The notes under the pieces were generated by a model. The model did no database searches and was not told the origin of the DNA. It worked only from the letters and a program-made list of their open reading frames with translations. Positions 11,301 to 22,360 of a stretch of DNA of 64,000 nucleotides are shown here, piece after piece (position 1 is the first letter of the stretch; each line of letters opens with the position of its first letter). The translations under genes and the position numbers were made by a program. The stretch comes from Miscanthus floridulus (Eukaryota; Streptophyta; Magnoliopsida; Poales; Poaceae). The stretch is taken from assembly GCF_019320115.1 (NCBI RefSeq), contig NC_089582.1, positions 124,211,259 to 124,275,258 on the forward strand, given 5' to 3'.

Positions 11301-13781
11301 TGAAGGATCGAGAAAGTGGACTAGAGGAGGGTAAATAGTCCTTTCTAAAATTAATTGTGTCAGCTAACCGAAACAAGTACGGAATAAAGACTATCAGTCT
11401 AGACAAGACTACATCCATCTATCTATGTTCTCTAGCACCTTCCAAAGATACTAATTAAGCAACAAAGGTGTCGGGCTAGCTAGAGCTCACCTAACTAATT
11501 CTAGGAGCAAGGTCACATAAACCTATGCCACTAGTACTTTAAGCAACAAGGGAGCTTCTACACATGCTAGTAAGCAAAATCACAAAGCCACCTAATGCTC
11601 ATTAGCAATGCTCAATAACAAGGTAACCAATGCTAAATTAAAAAGCGCAAATGCTTAGCTACACAAACTAAGCAAAGTGACTAACAAGGTTACACAGACC
11701 AAATTAGCCACGCAAGGGAGCTACTTCTATGCTACACAAGTAAGAAGGTAACTAGTAAGCTACACAAGCTAACTAATTATAAGAGCAACTACACAAGCAC
11801 AATGTATATAAAAGTAATTACAAGCTTGTGTAACAAGGATGCAAACCAACAGGAAGAACAATGTTGACACGGTGATTTTTGTTCTGAGGTTCACGTGTTT
11901 GCCAACACGCTACGTCCCCGTTGTGTCGACCGCTCACTTGGTGGTTCGGCGGCTAATTGGCATCACCCACCAAGCCCGCACGTCGGGCACCGCAAGAACC
12001 TACCCCGAAAGTGAGGGTAGCTCAATGACACGCTCAACTAGAGTTGCTCTTCGCGGCTCCCACGGGGCGAGCACAATACCCCTCACAAAGCTCTTCTCTG
12101 GAGCACCGTACAAGCTTCTTGCAGGCTTCGACGGAGACCACCACCAAGCCATCTAGGAGGTGGCAACCTCCAAGAGTAACAAGCACCACCATCTTACAAC
12201 TTGATCACCTAGTGCCACTTGATGCAACCTCATGGTGCAATCGCACTAGAATCGCTCTCTCACATAATCGGATGATCACTATCAAGTATATGTGAGATGG
12301 AAGGCTCCCAAGCACTACCACACAAGCCACCAAGGCTCTAGTTTGCTCAGCTTGTGGCCCAAGGCTGACCATGGCCTCTATTTATAACCCCACGTACAAA
12401 TAGAGCCGTTACCCCATCACTGGGCAAAAGTCGGGACGACCGGATGCTCCGGTCCAATCGACCAGACGCTGGACCTCAGCGTCTGGTCACGCGATACTCG
12501 CCACGTGTCCCCTCCTTCAAACGTTGTTCATCCGATCTCAACGGTCATCTGACGACCGGATGCAGCAGCTTCAACTGACCGGACGATGAGCCTCCAGTGT
12601 CCGATCGTTTCTAGTAAGGTTCTAGAAACGATATTTCATGACCGGACGCGTCCGATCGATCGCGATCGGACGTACCACCAGCGTCCGATCACTCTCTAGC
12701 TTCTGCTCTGCCTGCATCACCATACGTCAGCCCTGACCGGACGCACACAGCCAGCATCCGGTCACTTCCAGAGCCAGCATCCGGTCGATTGACCGACGCT
12801 GCATGCTACCTACCACCACTGACCGGATGCTGCAACCCAGTGTCTGGTCACAGCGTGACCAGAGTCCGGTCTACACTGTGGGACCCTTTCTTTTCTGTAT
12901 AGGGCATTGGTGGCACCGTCGCACTGTCCACACTCTATGGGTGGACACTCTGTCGGTGGAGTTTCAAACCCTTCTCACCTCCGTTCCAACGCTGAGTTGA
13001 TCCACATCAACTCCAACTTCATCTCCTTTATAAATGTGCCAACACCACCAAGTGTACACCATCATGTGTATATGTGTTATCATTTTCACAATCATTTTCT
13101 AAAGGATTAGCCACTCAACTTACCACGCCACTCAATCCTAGCAACAATGCAAAGTTAGATCACTCGAGTGGCACTAGATGACCGATATGCAAACAAGTTT
13201 GCCCCTCTTGATAGTACGACCATCTATCCTAAACCCGGTCATCAACTTCTCTACACACCTATGACTGGTGAAATGAAATGCTCTAGGTTATACCTTTGCC
13301 TTGCGCATTCCATTCCATCTCCTCCAATGTCAATGCAACACATGCACCAACATGATCAACAATGATATGATCCACTTCATATCATCACGTGATCATATTT
13401 GTTCATCGATCTTGACTTCACTTGCTTTTCACCGTTGCCTTCGTCCATCGACGCCAAGTCTTGCTCAAGCTTCACCGCCACGCGGTCCATTGCTCCAAAG
13501 CCTCCGACTTGCCCTTCACGCTTGCAACCGGTCCATCAAACCAAGTCATGTCTTGATCTTCTCCACCTTGATCACATGACTCAATGTCATGTCTCATGTG
13601 CAATAAGCTCCTTCATCATCACATGTGTGAGCTTTGCAACATCTCCAAGCTATTTTCACCTTCATGGCATATGTTGCTCACACATATGTACCTGTGGACT
13701 AATCACCTGTGTATCTCACATAAACACAATTAGTCCACCTAGGTTGTCACTCAATTACCAAAACCACACAAGGACCTTTCA
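11301..13781 (-). repeat. 3' LTR of the minus-strand insertion (2.48 kb)
   Basis: On the minus strand it begins TGAAAGGTCCTTGTGTGG and ends with the complement of TGAAGGATCGAG, obeying TG...CA. It is preceded on that strand by the purine tract CCAAAAAGGGAGAGAT, which marks it as the 3' LTR. It holds many GACCGGACGC/GCGTCCGGTC-type motifs at 12430-12870 and a minus-strand TATA-like TATAAATA near 12380. Confidence 0.65.
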
Positions 13782-14389
13782 ATCTCTCCCTTTTTGGTAA
13801 TTGATGAGAACTCTACAAAGATATGGAAATTAAACTCTTTTGGATTCATGTTGCTTGCCCAAGCAATTTTACCATGTGAAAATGATTTTGGATAAGTACC
13901 ACAAACCCAAAATGGTAGTATTAGCTCCCCCTACATATGTGCTAGAGTGTTTGATTTGAAGGTCGCACATATGCATAGATTAAAATTGTGGGAGAGTAAT
14001 TACTACAAAATGATGCTAAGGTGTATAGAATAAACCTTTGAAGCGTGTACCAATCGGAGTTGCACCTTTAAGTTCATCCTTAGCACCATGGTTAGCTAGA
14101 TATCACTTGGAAATAAAAACACTAGATACCTTGTGAGATCAACATTAAAAGCAAGGTACTAGCATTACTTGAAAAGCATACCAAGTGTCTAGCTATCATC
14201 CTATGCATGCTAGTTATCAAATCATCATTCAAGTTTTACAACTAGCATACACCACACAAGCATGCATATTAAATTTGAAAGCTTATGCAATGCAAGCAAG
14301 CACATGAATATGCACATATCAAATACAATCAATCAAAGTTCATGAGCTTGCTCCCCCTACTTGTGTGCTTCTCTTGTCTAAGAAATTTT

Positions 14390-15079
14390 GATCTATCTCT
14401 TTTCTTCAATGTTGCTCCCTCTTTGTCTATATCCATGTCCAACCTCTACTTCTTTGAGCTTTTATATCTTATCTCTCCCCCTTGTATAATCTCAATCTCA
14501 AAGTTTTCATATCTTTGTACAATCTCTCCCCCTTTGTCATCAATTTCCATAAAAGGTGAGCTTCTCATTGATGCAAAGGTATACGTCTGGGGTAGATGGT
14601 TTAGGCTTGAATCTTGCATTTTTTATGGACATCACTTGATTGTTGGAATGACACTACTTGTAGATACCACTTGTAACTTGTACCGCTTGTATCTTGTGTA
14701 GGGCTTCTTGAGATACCACACATAAGATTTTTGATCTTGAGATCAATTTGTGGGACCCCTCCCCCTATGTGATAGCATGGGTCATCCATTTGATATACTT
14801 GAGCTCTTGTAGGTGAGGGATGCATTCTTCATTTGATGATCACTTAAAAATGCAAGATTCAAGCCTCAACCATCTACCTCAAACATATACCTTTGCATCA
14901 ATGAGAAGCTCACCTTTTATGGAAATTAATGACAAAGGGGGAGAGATTGTACAAAGATATGAAAACTTTGAGATTGAGATTATACAAGGGGGAGAGATAA
15001 GATATAAAAGCTCAAAGAAGTAGAGGTTGGACATGGATATGGACAAAGAGGGAGCAACATTGAAGAAAAGAGATGGATC
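14390..15079. repeat. long inverted repeat, two ~235-bp arms
   Basis: The arm 14390-14624 is repeated in reverse complement at 14846-15079 with only scattered mismatches; about 220 bp lie between. Each arm carries the retroelement purine tract (GACAAAGGGGGAGAGATTG). Transcription through it would give a long hairpin RNA. Confidence 0.85.
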
Positions 15080-16077
15080 AATGATGGAGATGAGTGGGAG
15101 GGCTTTGGCTAAGCTCACAAGGTTGCTATGTCAATGAAAATGTGCAAGAGTGTGAGCTAGAACCGTCCATGGGGCTTAAATAGAAGCCCCCATGAAATAG
15201 AGTCGTTGTACCCCTTCACTGGGTACTGATCGGGTTGACCAGATGCTCTGGTCCAGTTGACCAGACGCTGGATCTAGCGTCCGGTCGCCCGATGTAAGCC
15301 ACGTGTCATTCTGAGTTAAACCTGAGCCACCAGATCTCAACGGCTATTAACTGACCAGACGCTCTGGCACAAGTGACCGGACGCTCTGACCCTAGTGTCC
15401 GGTCGTTTCTAGTAAGCTCCCAAAACCGTCTTTTGTCGACCGGACGCGTCCAGTCATGCTTGACTGGACACAGACCAGCGTCCGGTGCTTAACCCTAGTC
15501 ACTGTGCCATCCGACAACTCGACCGGACGTAGCCCTTCAGCGTCTGGTCGCTGGGTGATCCAGCGTCTGGTCAGTTGATCGACGCCAGCATCTTTGCGAC
15601 CAACTCCATTTCACTTCAAACTTCTTCACCCTTGCTCATGTGTGCCAACCACCAAGTGTATCACCTTGTGCACATGTGTTAGCATATTTTCACAAATATT
15701 TTCAAGGGTGTTAGCACTCCACTAGATCCTAAATGCATATGCAATGAGTTATAACATCTAGTGGCACTTTGATAACCGCATTCCAATATGAGTTTCACCC
15801 CTCTTAATAGTACAGCTATCAATCCTAAATGTGATCACACTCTCTAAGTGTCTTGATCACCAAAACAAAATAGCTCCTATGGTTTATACCTTTGCCTTGA
15901 GCTTTTTGTTTTTCTCTTTCTTCTTTCCAAGTCCAAGCATTTGATCATCACCAATGTCATGATCTTCATCATTGCTTCATCACTTGGAGTAGTGCTACCT
16001 ATCTCATGATCATCTTGATAAACTAGGTTAGCACTTAGGGTTTCATCAATTAATCAAAACCAAACTAGGACCTTTCA
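15080..16077 (-). repeat. partial LTR of the minus-strand insertion
   Basis: The right end TGAAAGGTCCTAGTTTGG (minus strand) and the GACCGGACG-type motif array at 15235-15580 match the layout of the LTR at 11301-13781. The R/U5 half and the primer-binding site are missing; the inverted repeat abuts the break. Confidence 0.55.
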
Positions 16078-16234
16078 TCCAGTAGTGCTGTAGTCCGACA
16101 GTGCCGCCCTCTAGAGCGGCAATGTCGTAGGGTGAATTCCAAAAAAGTTAGTGTTTGTTTTGAGGGGCCTATTCACCCCCCTCTAAGCCAACCAGAGATC
16201 CTACAACGACCCCATTTTTGTCACAATTGCTCCC

Positions 16235-17608
16235 TAAAGGGGACCGTGACGCCTGAGAGGGGGGTGAATTAGGCAACTTAAAAACTCTAACTCTAAACTA
16301 TGGCCTCTTTTTCTACCTCTAGCAAAACCTATGCAAAAGATAATCTATCAAGATGTGCAACTACGGTTTTGCTAGTGTGTTGCTATCTCTACCGCAAATG
16401 TAGTAAAGTAATCAATGTAAATGCAGAAGCTAAAGAGCAAGGTAGAGATATGCAAACTCCTGTCGACGACTCTGGTATTTTTACCGAGGTATCAAGAAGC
16501 GCGCAAGCTTCCCCTAGTCCTTGTTGGAGCCTCTCATAAGGAATCCCTCGCAAGGGCCAAGCTCCCTGTCGGGTAACTCCGTGGATAGCCTCGGGCCTTC
16601 CCCACGCGCAAGTGGGTCTTCGATGTGCCTCTCGGCAAGCCTCTCCTAGATGCTCCCCACTGTCTTCACTATCAAGCTTCCGGCTAAAACGCCACGGGCC
16701 TTGTTCCCTCAGGTATACGGTGGCGGCCACACCACAAACGCGGTTGGTGTGATCTCACAAGACTTCAAGCCCCTCTGATGTACAACACTTGTGCTCGCAA
16801 GCATGGGTGGCAAGAGGTATGCAAACCTCACTAAACACTAGGCAAACACCTAGAGCAAGCGCATAAGCGGTGGTCTAATCAACCTAAGCACTTCGTAAAG
16901 CACTTATGCTAATCACCTAATAAAACACTAAGCACTATGCATGTAGAGATCACTCAAATGGTGTATCAACACTCTTGGTATGTTTCCTTAGCTCCACCCC
17001 ACTCAAATGGCCGGTTGGGGGTTGTATTTATAAGCCCCACTAAGAAAGTAGCCATTGGGGTCGAATTCCCGCGAAACTGCTACTGACCGGACGCTGAATC
17101 GTCCTGACCAGACGTGTCCAGTTGTCCCGACCATTGAGCCAGCAAAACACTAATCAGACGCTGGCTAGCATCCAGTCGCCTGCCACCGGACGCGTTCGGT
17201 CACAGATATGCTGCTCTAGAACCTTTCTGTACTCGATCGGATGCTACGTTCCTATGTCCGATCGGTTGCCGCCAGCGTCCGGTCCTCGTGTTCGGTCGCC
17301 TGTCTGCCGAGCCACCGGTCCAGCGTCCGGTCGCCTCTGCAAGCTCGTTTCTTCACGATCTTGCGTACGGCTTGGTTCCTATCTTCATGCTTGGACTTTG
17401 CTTGATATCTTGGGTCTTTTCTTGTGCTCCTAAGGTCTTGCTTAAGGTGTTGATCATTGGATCATCACGTCGCCTTCGTCCAAGTCACGTCTTGCACCCT
17501 GTTGGACTACAAAACAAACACTTGCAAATTCATTAGTCCAATTTGGTTGTGTTGGTCATCAAACACCAAAATCCAAAGTAAATGGGCTTAGGGTCCATTT
17601 TCCTTACA
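16235..17608 (-). repeat. 3' LTR of the gag-only copia element
   Basis: On the minus strand it starts TGTAAGGAAAATGG after the purine tract CCAAAAAGGGGGAGAT and ends CCCCTTTA (CA has become TA). It contains GACCGGACGC motifs at 17080-17340 and a minus-strand TATAAATA at 17025-17032. Confidence 0.85.
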
Positions 17609-18520
17609 ATCTCCCCCTTTTTGGTGATTGATGACAACACGACCAAAGCAAGCAAATGATAGAGATTTTGAAATTTAAAAACTACCTACTTGCTAGAATG
17701 CAATGCAAAGGGCAAGGTTATATGATGCTAGAAAATCCTACTTAGATACCAATCGAAGACCATCTTGCCCTTACAAAAATCCCTATGTGTCATTATGGAT
17801 TCCTACAAATTTTACCATTACTTAGTTTAATCCATAATCCACTTTCCTCCCTTTCTTGGACCATTACCACTTGTACACATCAACTTGATGCTTGCCTTTG
17901 GTCCTTCAAATTCTCCCCCTTTGGCATCAAACACCGAAAAGGAAGATATTAGTAGCACAAGGAAGGGTCAAATTTCATGATCCTTTATGTATAGAATGAA
18001 ATGGATCACAAAATTTGACTCTCACATTATATAGACTAAGCTCCCCCTAAATGTATGCATACATATGATAAAAAGCAAAGCATATGCATAATTAGCAATT
18101 TATTGTACAAGAGAGTTTAATCTATATAATGCATGGAGAAAGCATATAAATATGAAATGAAATCAACATGACAATGCCAATTGAAGAATGATGCTTAACT
18201 CCGAGGACTCCAATTTCCTTACAATGAGACTACTACACATGTGTAGGTTTTTAAAAAAATTGATACCATTTGAACAAGTGTTAGTCTCAAAGCATCCAAG
18301 TTGTAGATTAAGCTCCCCCTAAATTTGTGCACACAAGTGTTGAATACTTGTAAAATTTGTGCACATTGATTTAAGTATCAAAATACCACTTGAAAGATGA
18401 TATTTGAGAGAGATTATCTACAATTTGGACTATGGCACATATTAGATAATTAATTGTAAAACAAGCTATGTGCCATGCTCCTAAACAATTTTAAACCATG
18501 TAGGTTTGCTCCAAGGGTTG
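17609..18520 (-). other. non-coding 3' internal part of the gag-only copia element
   Basis: AT-rich with repeated purine-tract-like strings (complement of CTCCCCCT at 17923, 18041, 18312, 17611). No coding segment is seen. The target duplication GGTTG of the nested gypsy element occupies 18516-18520. Confidence 0.6.
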
Positions 18521-19882
18521 TGTCGGGTACCTTAGAACGGGGTACCCCGAGCGAACAATCAAAGGGGTCGCTTAAGTCCCATCGAAAACAAAGCTAGAAG
18601 GTAAGCCATGGGCCCCTCACCCGCCACGACCAGGCCCATCGAGCCCTCCGCCTCACCTCGAGCCTCGCACGGGAGGTCTCAGCGTCCTGACGCAATCTCC
18701 GCCCCACATGAGGCTCTCCATGGGAGGCCTCGGCAGGGAACACAATCTCCGCCTCGCGCGAGGCTCTCCATGGAAGGCCTCGGCAGGGGGTGCATTCTCC
18801 GTATCGCGCGAGGCTCCGCTCTCCGTCTTGTGTGAGGCCTCATTCTCCGTATCGCGCAAGACTAGCTTATCCATAGTCCGTCGCCCCTGCCTCGACCGAC
18901 CCTCCCGACAGCGCGTCATGTCTCATTAATATTTCAACCACTCCCGCAATCTCAGCCGGACGATGGTTCAACGCCACAGAATGGCCGACGGGACCCAACG
19001 TCGCATCAACGCCATACCGGCTGGGATATGGCACGACGGGGATTACCGGCCACTGTGTTCTAACGCTGTGCCCACGATCAGCACCCACACTGCACTGTGC
19101 CCCGCGATCCCCGCCTCGAAAACAACACGACATGGACAACTTGCCCCAGGTTATCACCGCCTCCAAGCCAGCGCACCAGATCAGCCGCCCACTCAGGGCC
19201 TCGGCACTGTGCGCCAAGGTCTTTGCTATCTCGGGGTTTGTGCCCACCGAGACCCCCCACTATGGTGCAGCCTCGGCATCGACCAAAGCCTCGGCCTCGC
19301 GCACAGTCTGTCCACAGCGGCTTGCACGTCCACCGCCGCACCCACTCTAGGGCAGTCCCAGGGCTCTCATGATGCACAGGATCGGATGAGACTGGCACGC
19401 CGCCCCAGTGCTCCAAGGACGAACCACTCCGACGACCACGCCGCCATAGGAACAGGCCACAGGGCTCGGACATGCCGCCCCTATTGGCATGACGCCACAT
19501 AGTTAAACACATGTACTATCCTTGTCCTCCCTTCAACTATAAAAGGAGGGGACTTGGGCCACTTAGAGGGGGAGAGGAGAAAAAGGAGGAACACATTGTA
19601 ACACACGCACACATCCCAGCCGCCTGAGAGCAACGTCTCAGACGGCCCACACGACACCTTGCCGAGACCTAGGACTAGCTCCCTCTCTCCCCTAGCTTGT
19701 AACCCCCTACTACGAGCACTTCGATGCAAGGAATACAAGATTGATCTCTCAGACTGGACGTAGGACATCGATTGCTTGAACCAGTATAAACCTTGTGTCT
19801 CTTTGCATCACTATCCAGGATTAGGGGCACGCAGTTCAAATTCACTGGTTGGTTGAGGACCCCCCAGTCCGAAACACCGACA
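18521..19882 (+). repeat. 5' LTR of the Tat-lineage element
   Basis: TG...CA ends and near-identity to 28408-29770. Visible differences between the two are scattered transitions, indicating an insertion that is not very recent. Confidence 0.92.
19538..19545 (+). promoter_or_regulatory. TATA box in the 5' LTR of the Tat element
   Basis: TATAAAAG on the plus strand, kept in the 3' LTR at 29425-29432. Confidence 0.55.
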
Positions 19883-19883
19883 G

Positions 19884-19903
19884 TTGGCGCGCCAGGTAGG
19901 GGC
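19884..19903 (+). other. primer-binding site of the Tat element
   Basis: TTGGCGCGCCAGGTAGGGG-type sequence starts one or two bases after the LTR, the usual spacing. The TGGCGC start fits the 3' end of a host tRNA; which tRNA is not determined. Confidence 0.6.
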
Positions 19904-20255
19904 CTCTGCGTGTCAGTTTTGTCATCCCAACAGGTCCCGGATGGCAGACCCCGTACGACCATTGCGTCTCGGCACGGTGGTTTGGTTTGGGAGCCTAGAG
20001 TTCATGTCCCTAGGGCATGAGTACAACATGGTACTCCTCACTCCTCGAGCCCCACCAACCGATAATGAAGTCACGCACCGGTAGCCCAGGCGCAGGTGGC
20101 GCCCGGGTAGCCGCTCTCGCCGTGCTCACCAGGCACGACGCGAGCAAGACCACCCTGATGCTACGTGAATCCGGGGCGGCACGCCGCTCCCCACTGATTT
20201 CCTACGACCAGCTGTTGGCACAGGGTCCCTAGCTGGGGACCTGTCTAGCCTGAGC

Positions 20256-20985
20256 TTGGACAAAGGAAAATCGCCGGTGGCACGCGGTGATGCCCAGTCG
20301 TCAAGATCCGCTCCACCACTCCCTGAGGAGCCGATCTCGGCGGAGCAGAGTCAGGCGATGGCACCATCCCCATACCCCTTTGGGTTGAGAAATGCCGCCG
20401 CCTCTCATGCCTATGCTTACACTACCGCTCACGAGGATCCCTTGGAACGCCGCCAGTGCTTCGCTCTTGACCTGAGCACCCACGCTGACTCCTTGGAGGA
20501 GGACAAGGCATGGCCCGGAGTGGATTTCTCTGGACTCCACGACCCTAGGGCTATGCACCAGTTCTTGGCCGCGAGCGACTACTACTTCGGCTACTCTGAC
20601 TCCAACAACGAGGGTACCTACGACCCCACTCGTGAGTGTTTTCACGTCAGGCTCGGGATGCCGAGAGCAAGCGAGGAGGACGATGGGGTAGGTAGCCGTT
20701 CCCCGCTTCGCCCAGGTACAGGCGCTGCCACACCTCCACGCATTGTCCTGCCGGCCGCATGAAACGAGACCCCCGCCCTTGCGTGACCTCAACGCCCAGA
20801 CCTAGAACAACTCCGTGAGCTCTAGGCCAAGGTTGAACAAGACCAACTCCTTCTGCTGCAGCTTCGAGACACTCTTGAATAGGAACAGCGAGGTCGCGGT
20901 GAAGGTAGGGGAGCCCGACGGAGGGCCCGCGATGTGCATCGCCGTGTGGGGGCTCGACATGGTCGGGCCTCTGTAAAAGGCCCCC
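20256..20985 (+). pseudogene. N-terminal gag remnant of the Tat element
   Basis: An open stretch of 168 codons (20256-20762), rich in Pro, Ala and acidic residues, includes the typical TYDPTRECF motif seen in Tat gag leaders. It is followed by in-frame stops and an Arg-rich stretch (RGARRRARDVHRR) to about 20980. The capsid domain and zinc knuckle are missing, because the deletion joins this to integrase. Confidence 0.6.
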
Positions 20986-21792
20986 GGGAGCTACACCCAT
21001 CTACTGGTATCAATCGACAAGTTTTCCAAATGGATCGAGGCTCGTCCAATCAATCGAATCAAATCCGAGCAGGCGGTGCTGTTCTTCACTGACATTATCC
21101 ATAGGTTTGGGGTCCCCAACACCATCATCACCGACAATGGGACGCAATTCACTGGCAAAAAGTTCCTAACGTTTTGCGACGACCACCACATCCATGTGGC
21201 CTGATCGGCCGTAGGACGCCCAAGGACCAACGGCCAAGTAGAGCGTGCCAACGGCATGATCCTACAAGGCCTCAAGCCAAGGATTCATAACCGGTTGAAA
21301 AAGTTTGGCAAGAAATGGCTCGCCGAACTCCCATCGGTCATCTGGAGCCTAAGGAACACTCCAAGCCGAGCCACGGGGTTCACGCCTTTCTTCCTGGTCT
21401 ATGGGGCCGAGGCCATCCTCCCCACTGATTTGGAATATGGTTCCCCGAGGTTACAAGCCTATAATGAACAAAGTAACCGCACCACCCGAGAGGACGCCCT
21501 CGATCAACTGGAGGAAGCCCAAGACGTCACGCTACTACACTCGGCCAAATACCAGCAGAGCTTACGGCACTATTAGGCTCGACGCGTCTGAAGCCGAGAC
21601 TTGAAGGTGGGCGACCTAGTGTTGAGGCTAGCACAGAGCAACAAGGGCCGCCACAAGCTGACCCCGCCATGGGAAGGACCGTACATCATCGCCCAAGTAC
21701 TGAAGCTCGGGACCTACAAGCTGGCCAACGAGAAGGGTGAAGTCTTCACCAACGCTTGGAACATAGAACAGCTACGTCGCTTTTATCCCTAA
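20986..21792 (+). pseudogene. integrase remnant of the Tat element
   Basis: The frame starting LVSIDKFSKWIEARP holds the first catalytic Asp (SIDKFSKW), the second in ITDNGTQFTG and the Glu in GRPRTNGQVERANG, i.e. a DD35E core, then the C-terminal part (KVGDLVLRL, PPWEGPYIIAQ) and ends NAWNIEQLRRFYP at 21792. Stops at about 21201 (before the Glu), 21574 and 21590 break it. The N-terminal HHCC zinc finger is absent. Confidence 0.88.
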
Positions 21793-22360
21793 ATTTCCAA
21801 GTATTGTATATGTCGTTTCTTGAAATGCAATTAAAAAGCGTTCTTTAGTTGATCTAAATTTTTCGAGTAACCCCCTGAGCCCATCGTAGGTCTTGGCAAT
21901 TCAGTAACACTGCAAGGGAGACTCGGCTCTGCCTCGGCAGGACCAAGCCTCCCTCGGGGGCTAGATGGGGGACTCCCCCCTAGGTCCCACGCACCATTCT
22001 TTAGTTGTTTTTCGCAAAAATTCCTACGCCAAGACTCTAGCAGGCTCTGACGAATCAGTTGTAAAAACTCCTCGGACCAAGTCTGTTTCCTAGGCAAGAG
22101 GCCGGTAGAGCCGCGAGACGGCCTACGCCTCCGGGCTACGGCACTCCCTCACAACCTCTCGCCCAAGGGACGGCTTAGGCCCCAAAGGGGTGTTTTGCAA
22201 ACAAAATCTGATCAGAAGCAACAGAGGGCAGAGGCTCAGAAACATAAGAAAAACAACTAAGAAACACAAATACTTCAGAAATAGAGGCCTCGACGGCCAC
22301 AAACGTTATGATACAAAAATAACTCCTACTCTATTTTTACATAAGCCCCTGGGGCCTAGA

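Larger units (their letters stand above)
11301..16077 (-). mobile_element. rearranged minus-strand SIRE-like copia insertion
   Basis: A complete LTR (11301-13781) on the left, a purine tract, about 1.3 kb of non-coding internal sequence with a large inverted repeat, and a partial LTR (about 15080-16077) on the right. Both LTR copies begin TGAAAGGTCCT on the minus strand. No gag or pol remains. The flanks (TCTGC and TCCAG) do not form a target-site duplication, so the insertion has been rearranged. Confidence 0.6.
5660..16208 (+). mobile_element. 5'-truncated SIRE-like Ty1-copia element (plus strand), LTR interrupted
   Basis: Order on the plus strand: end of RT, RNase H, an extra ORF, a purine tract (AAAAAGAGGGAGAT, 10118-10131) and a 3' LTR starting TGAAAGTGC at 10132. 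An extra ORF downstream of pol is typical of the SIRE/Maximus lineage. The 5' LTR, gag, protease, integrase and most of RT are missing. The LTR is broken at 11300 by a minus-strand insertion and resumes at 16078, ending near GATCCTACA (about 16205). The right border is inferred from the TG...CA rule. Confidence 0.7.

Noticed and set aside
14285..15118. Similar ORFs on opposite strands (138 and 79 codons)
   Set aside because: They are the two arms of the inverted repeat, not duplicated genes.
11301..16077. Intact element with target duplication
   Set aside because: Flanks TCTGC and TCCAG do not match, and the right LTR is partial, so I do not call it intact.
18608..19962. Many ORFs of 75-180 codons on both strands
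   Set aside because: All sit in the Tat 5' LTR and recur in the 3' LTR (28446-29862); LTR sequence, not genes.
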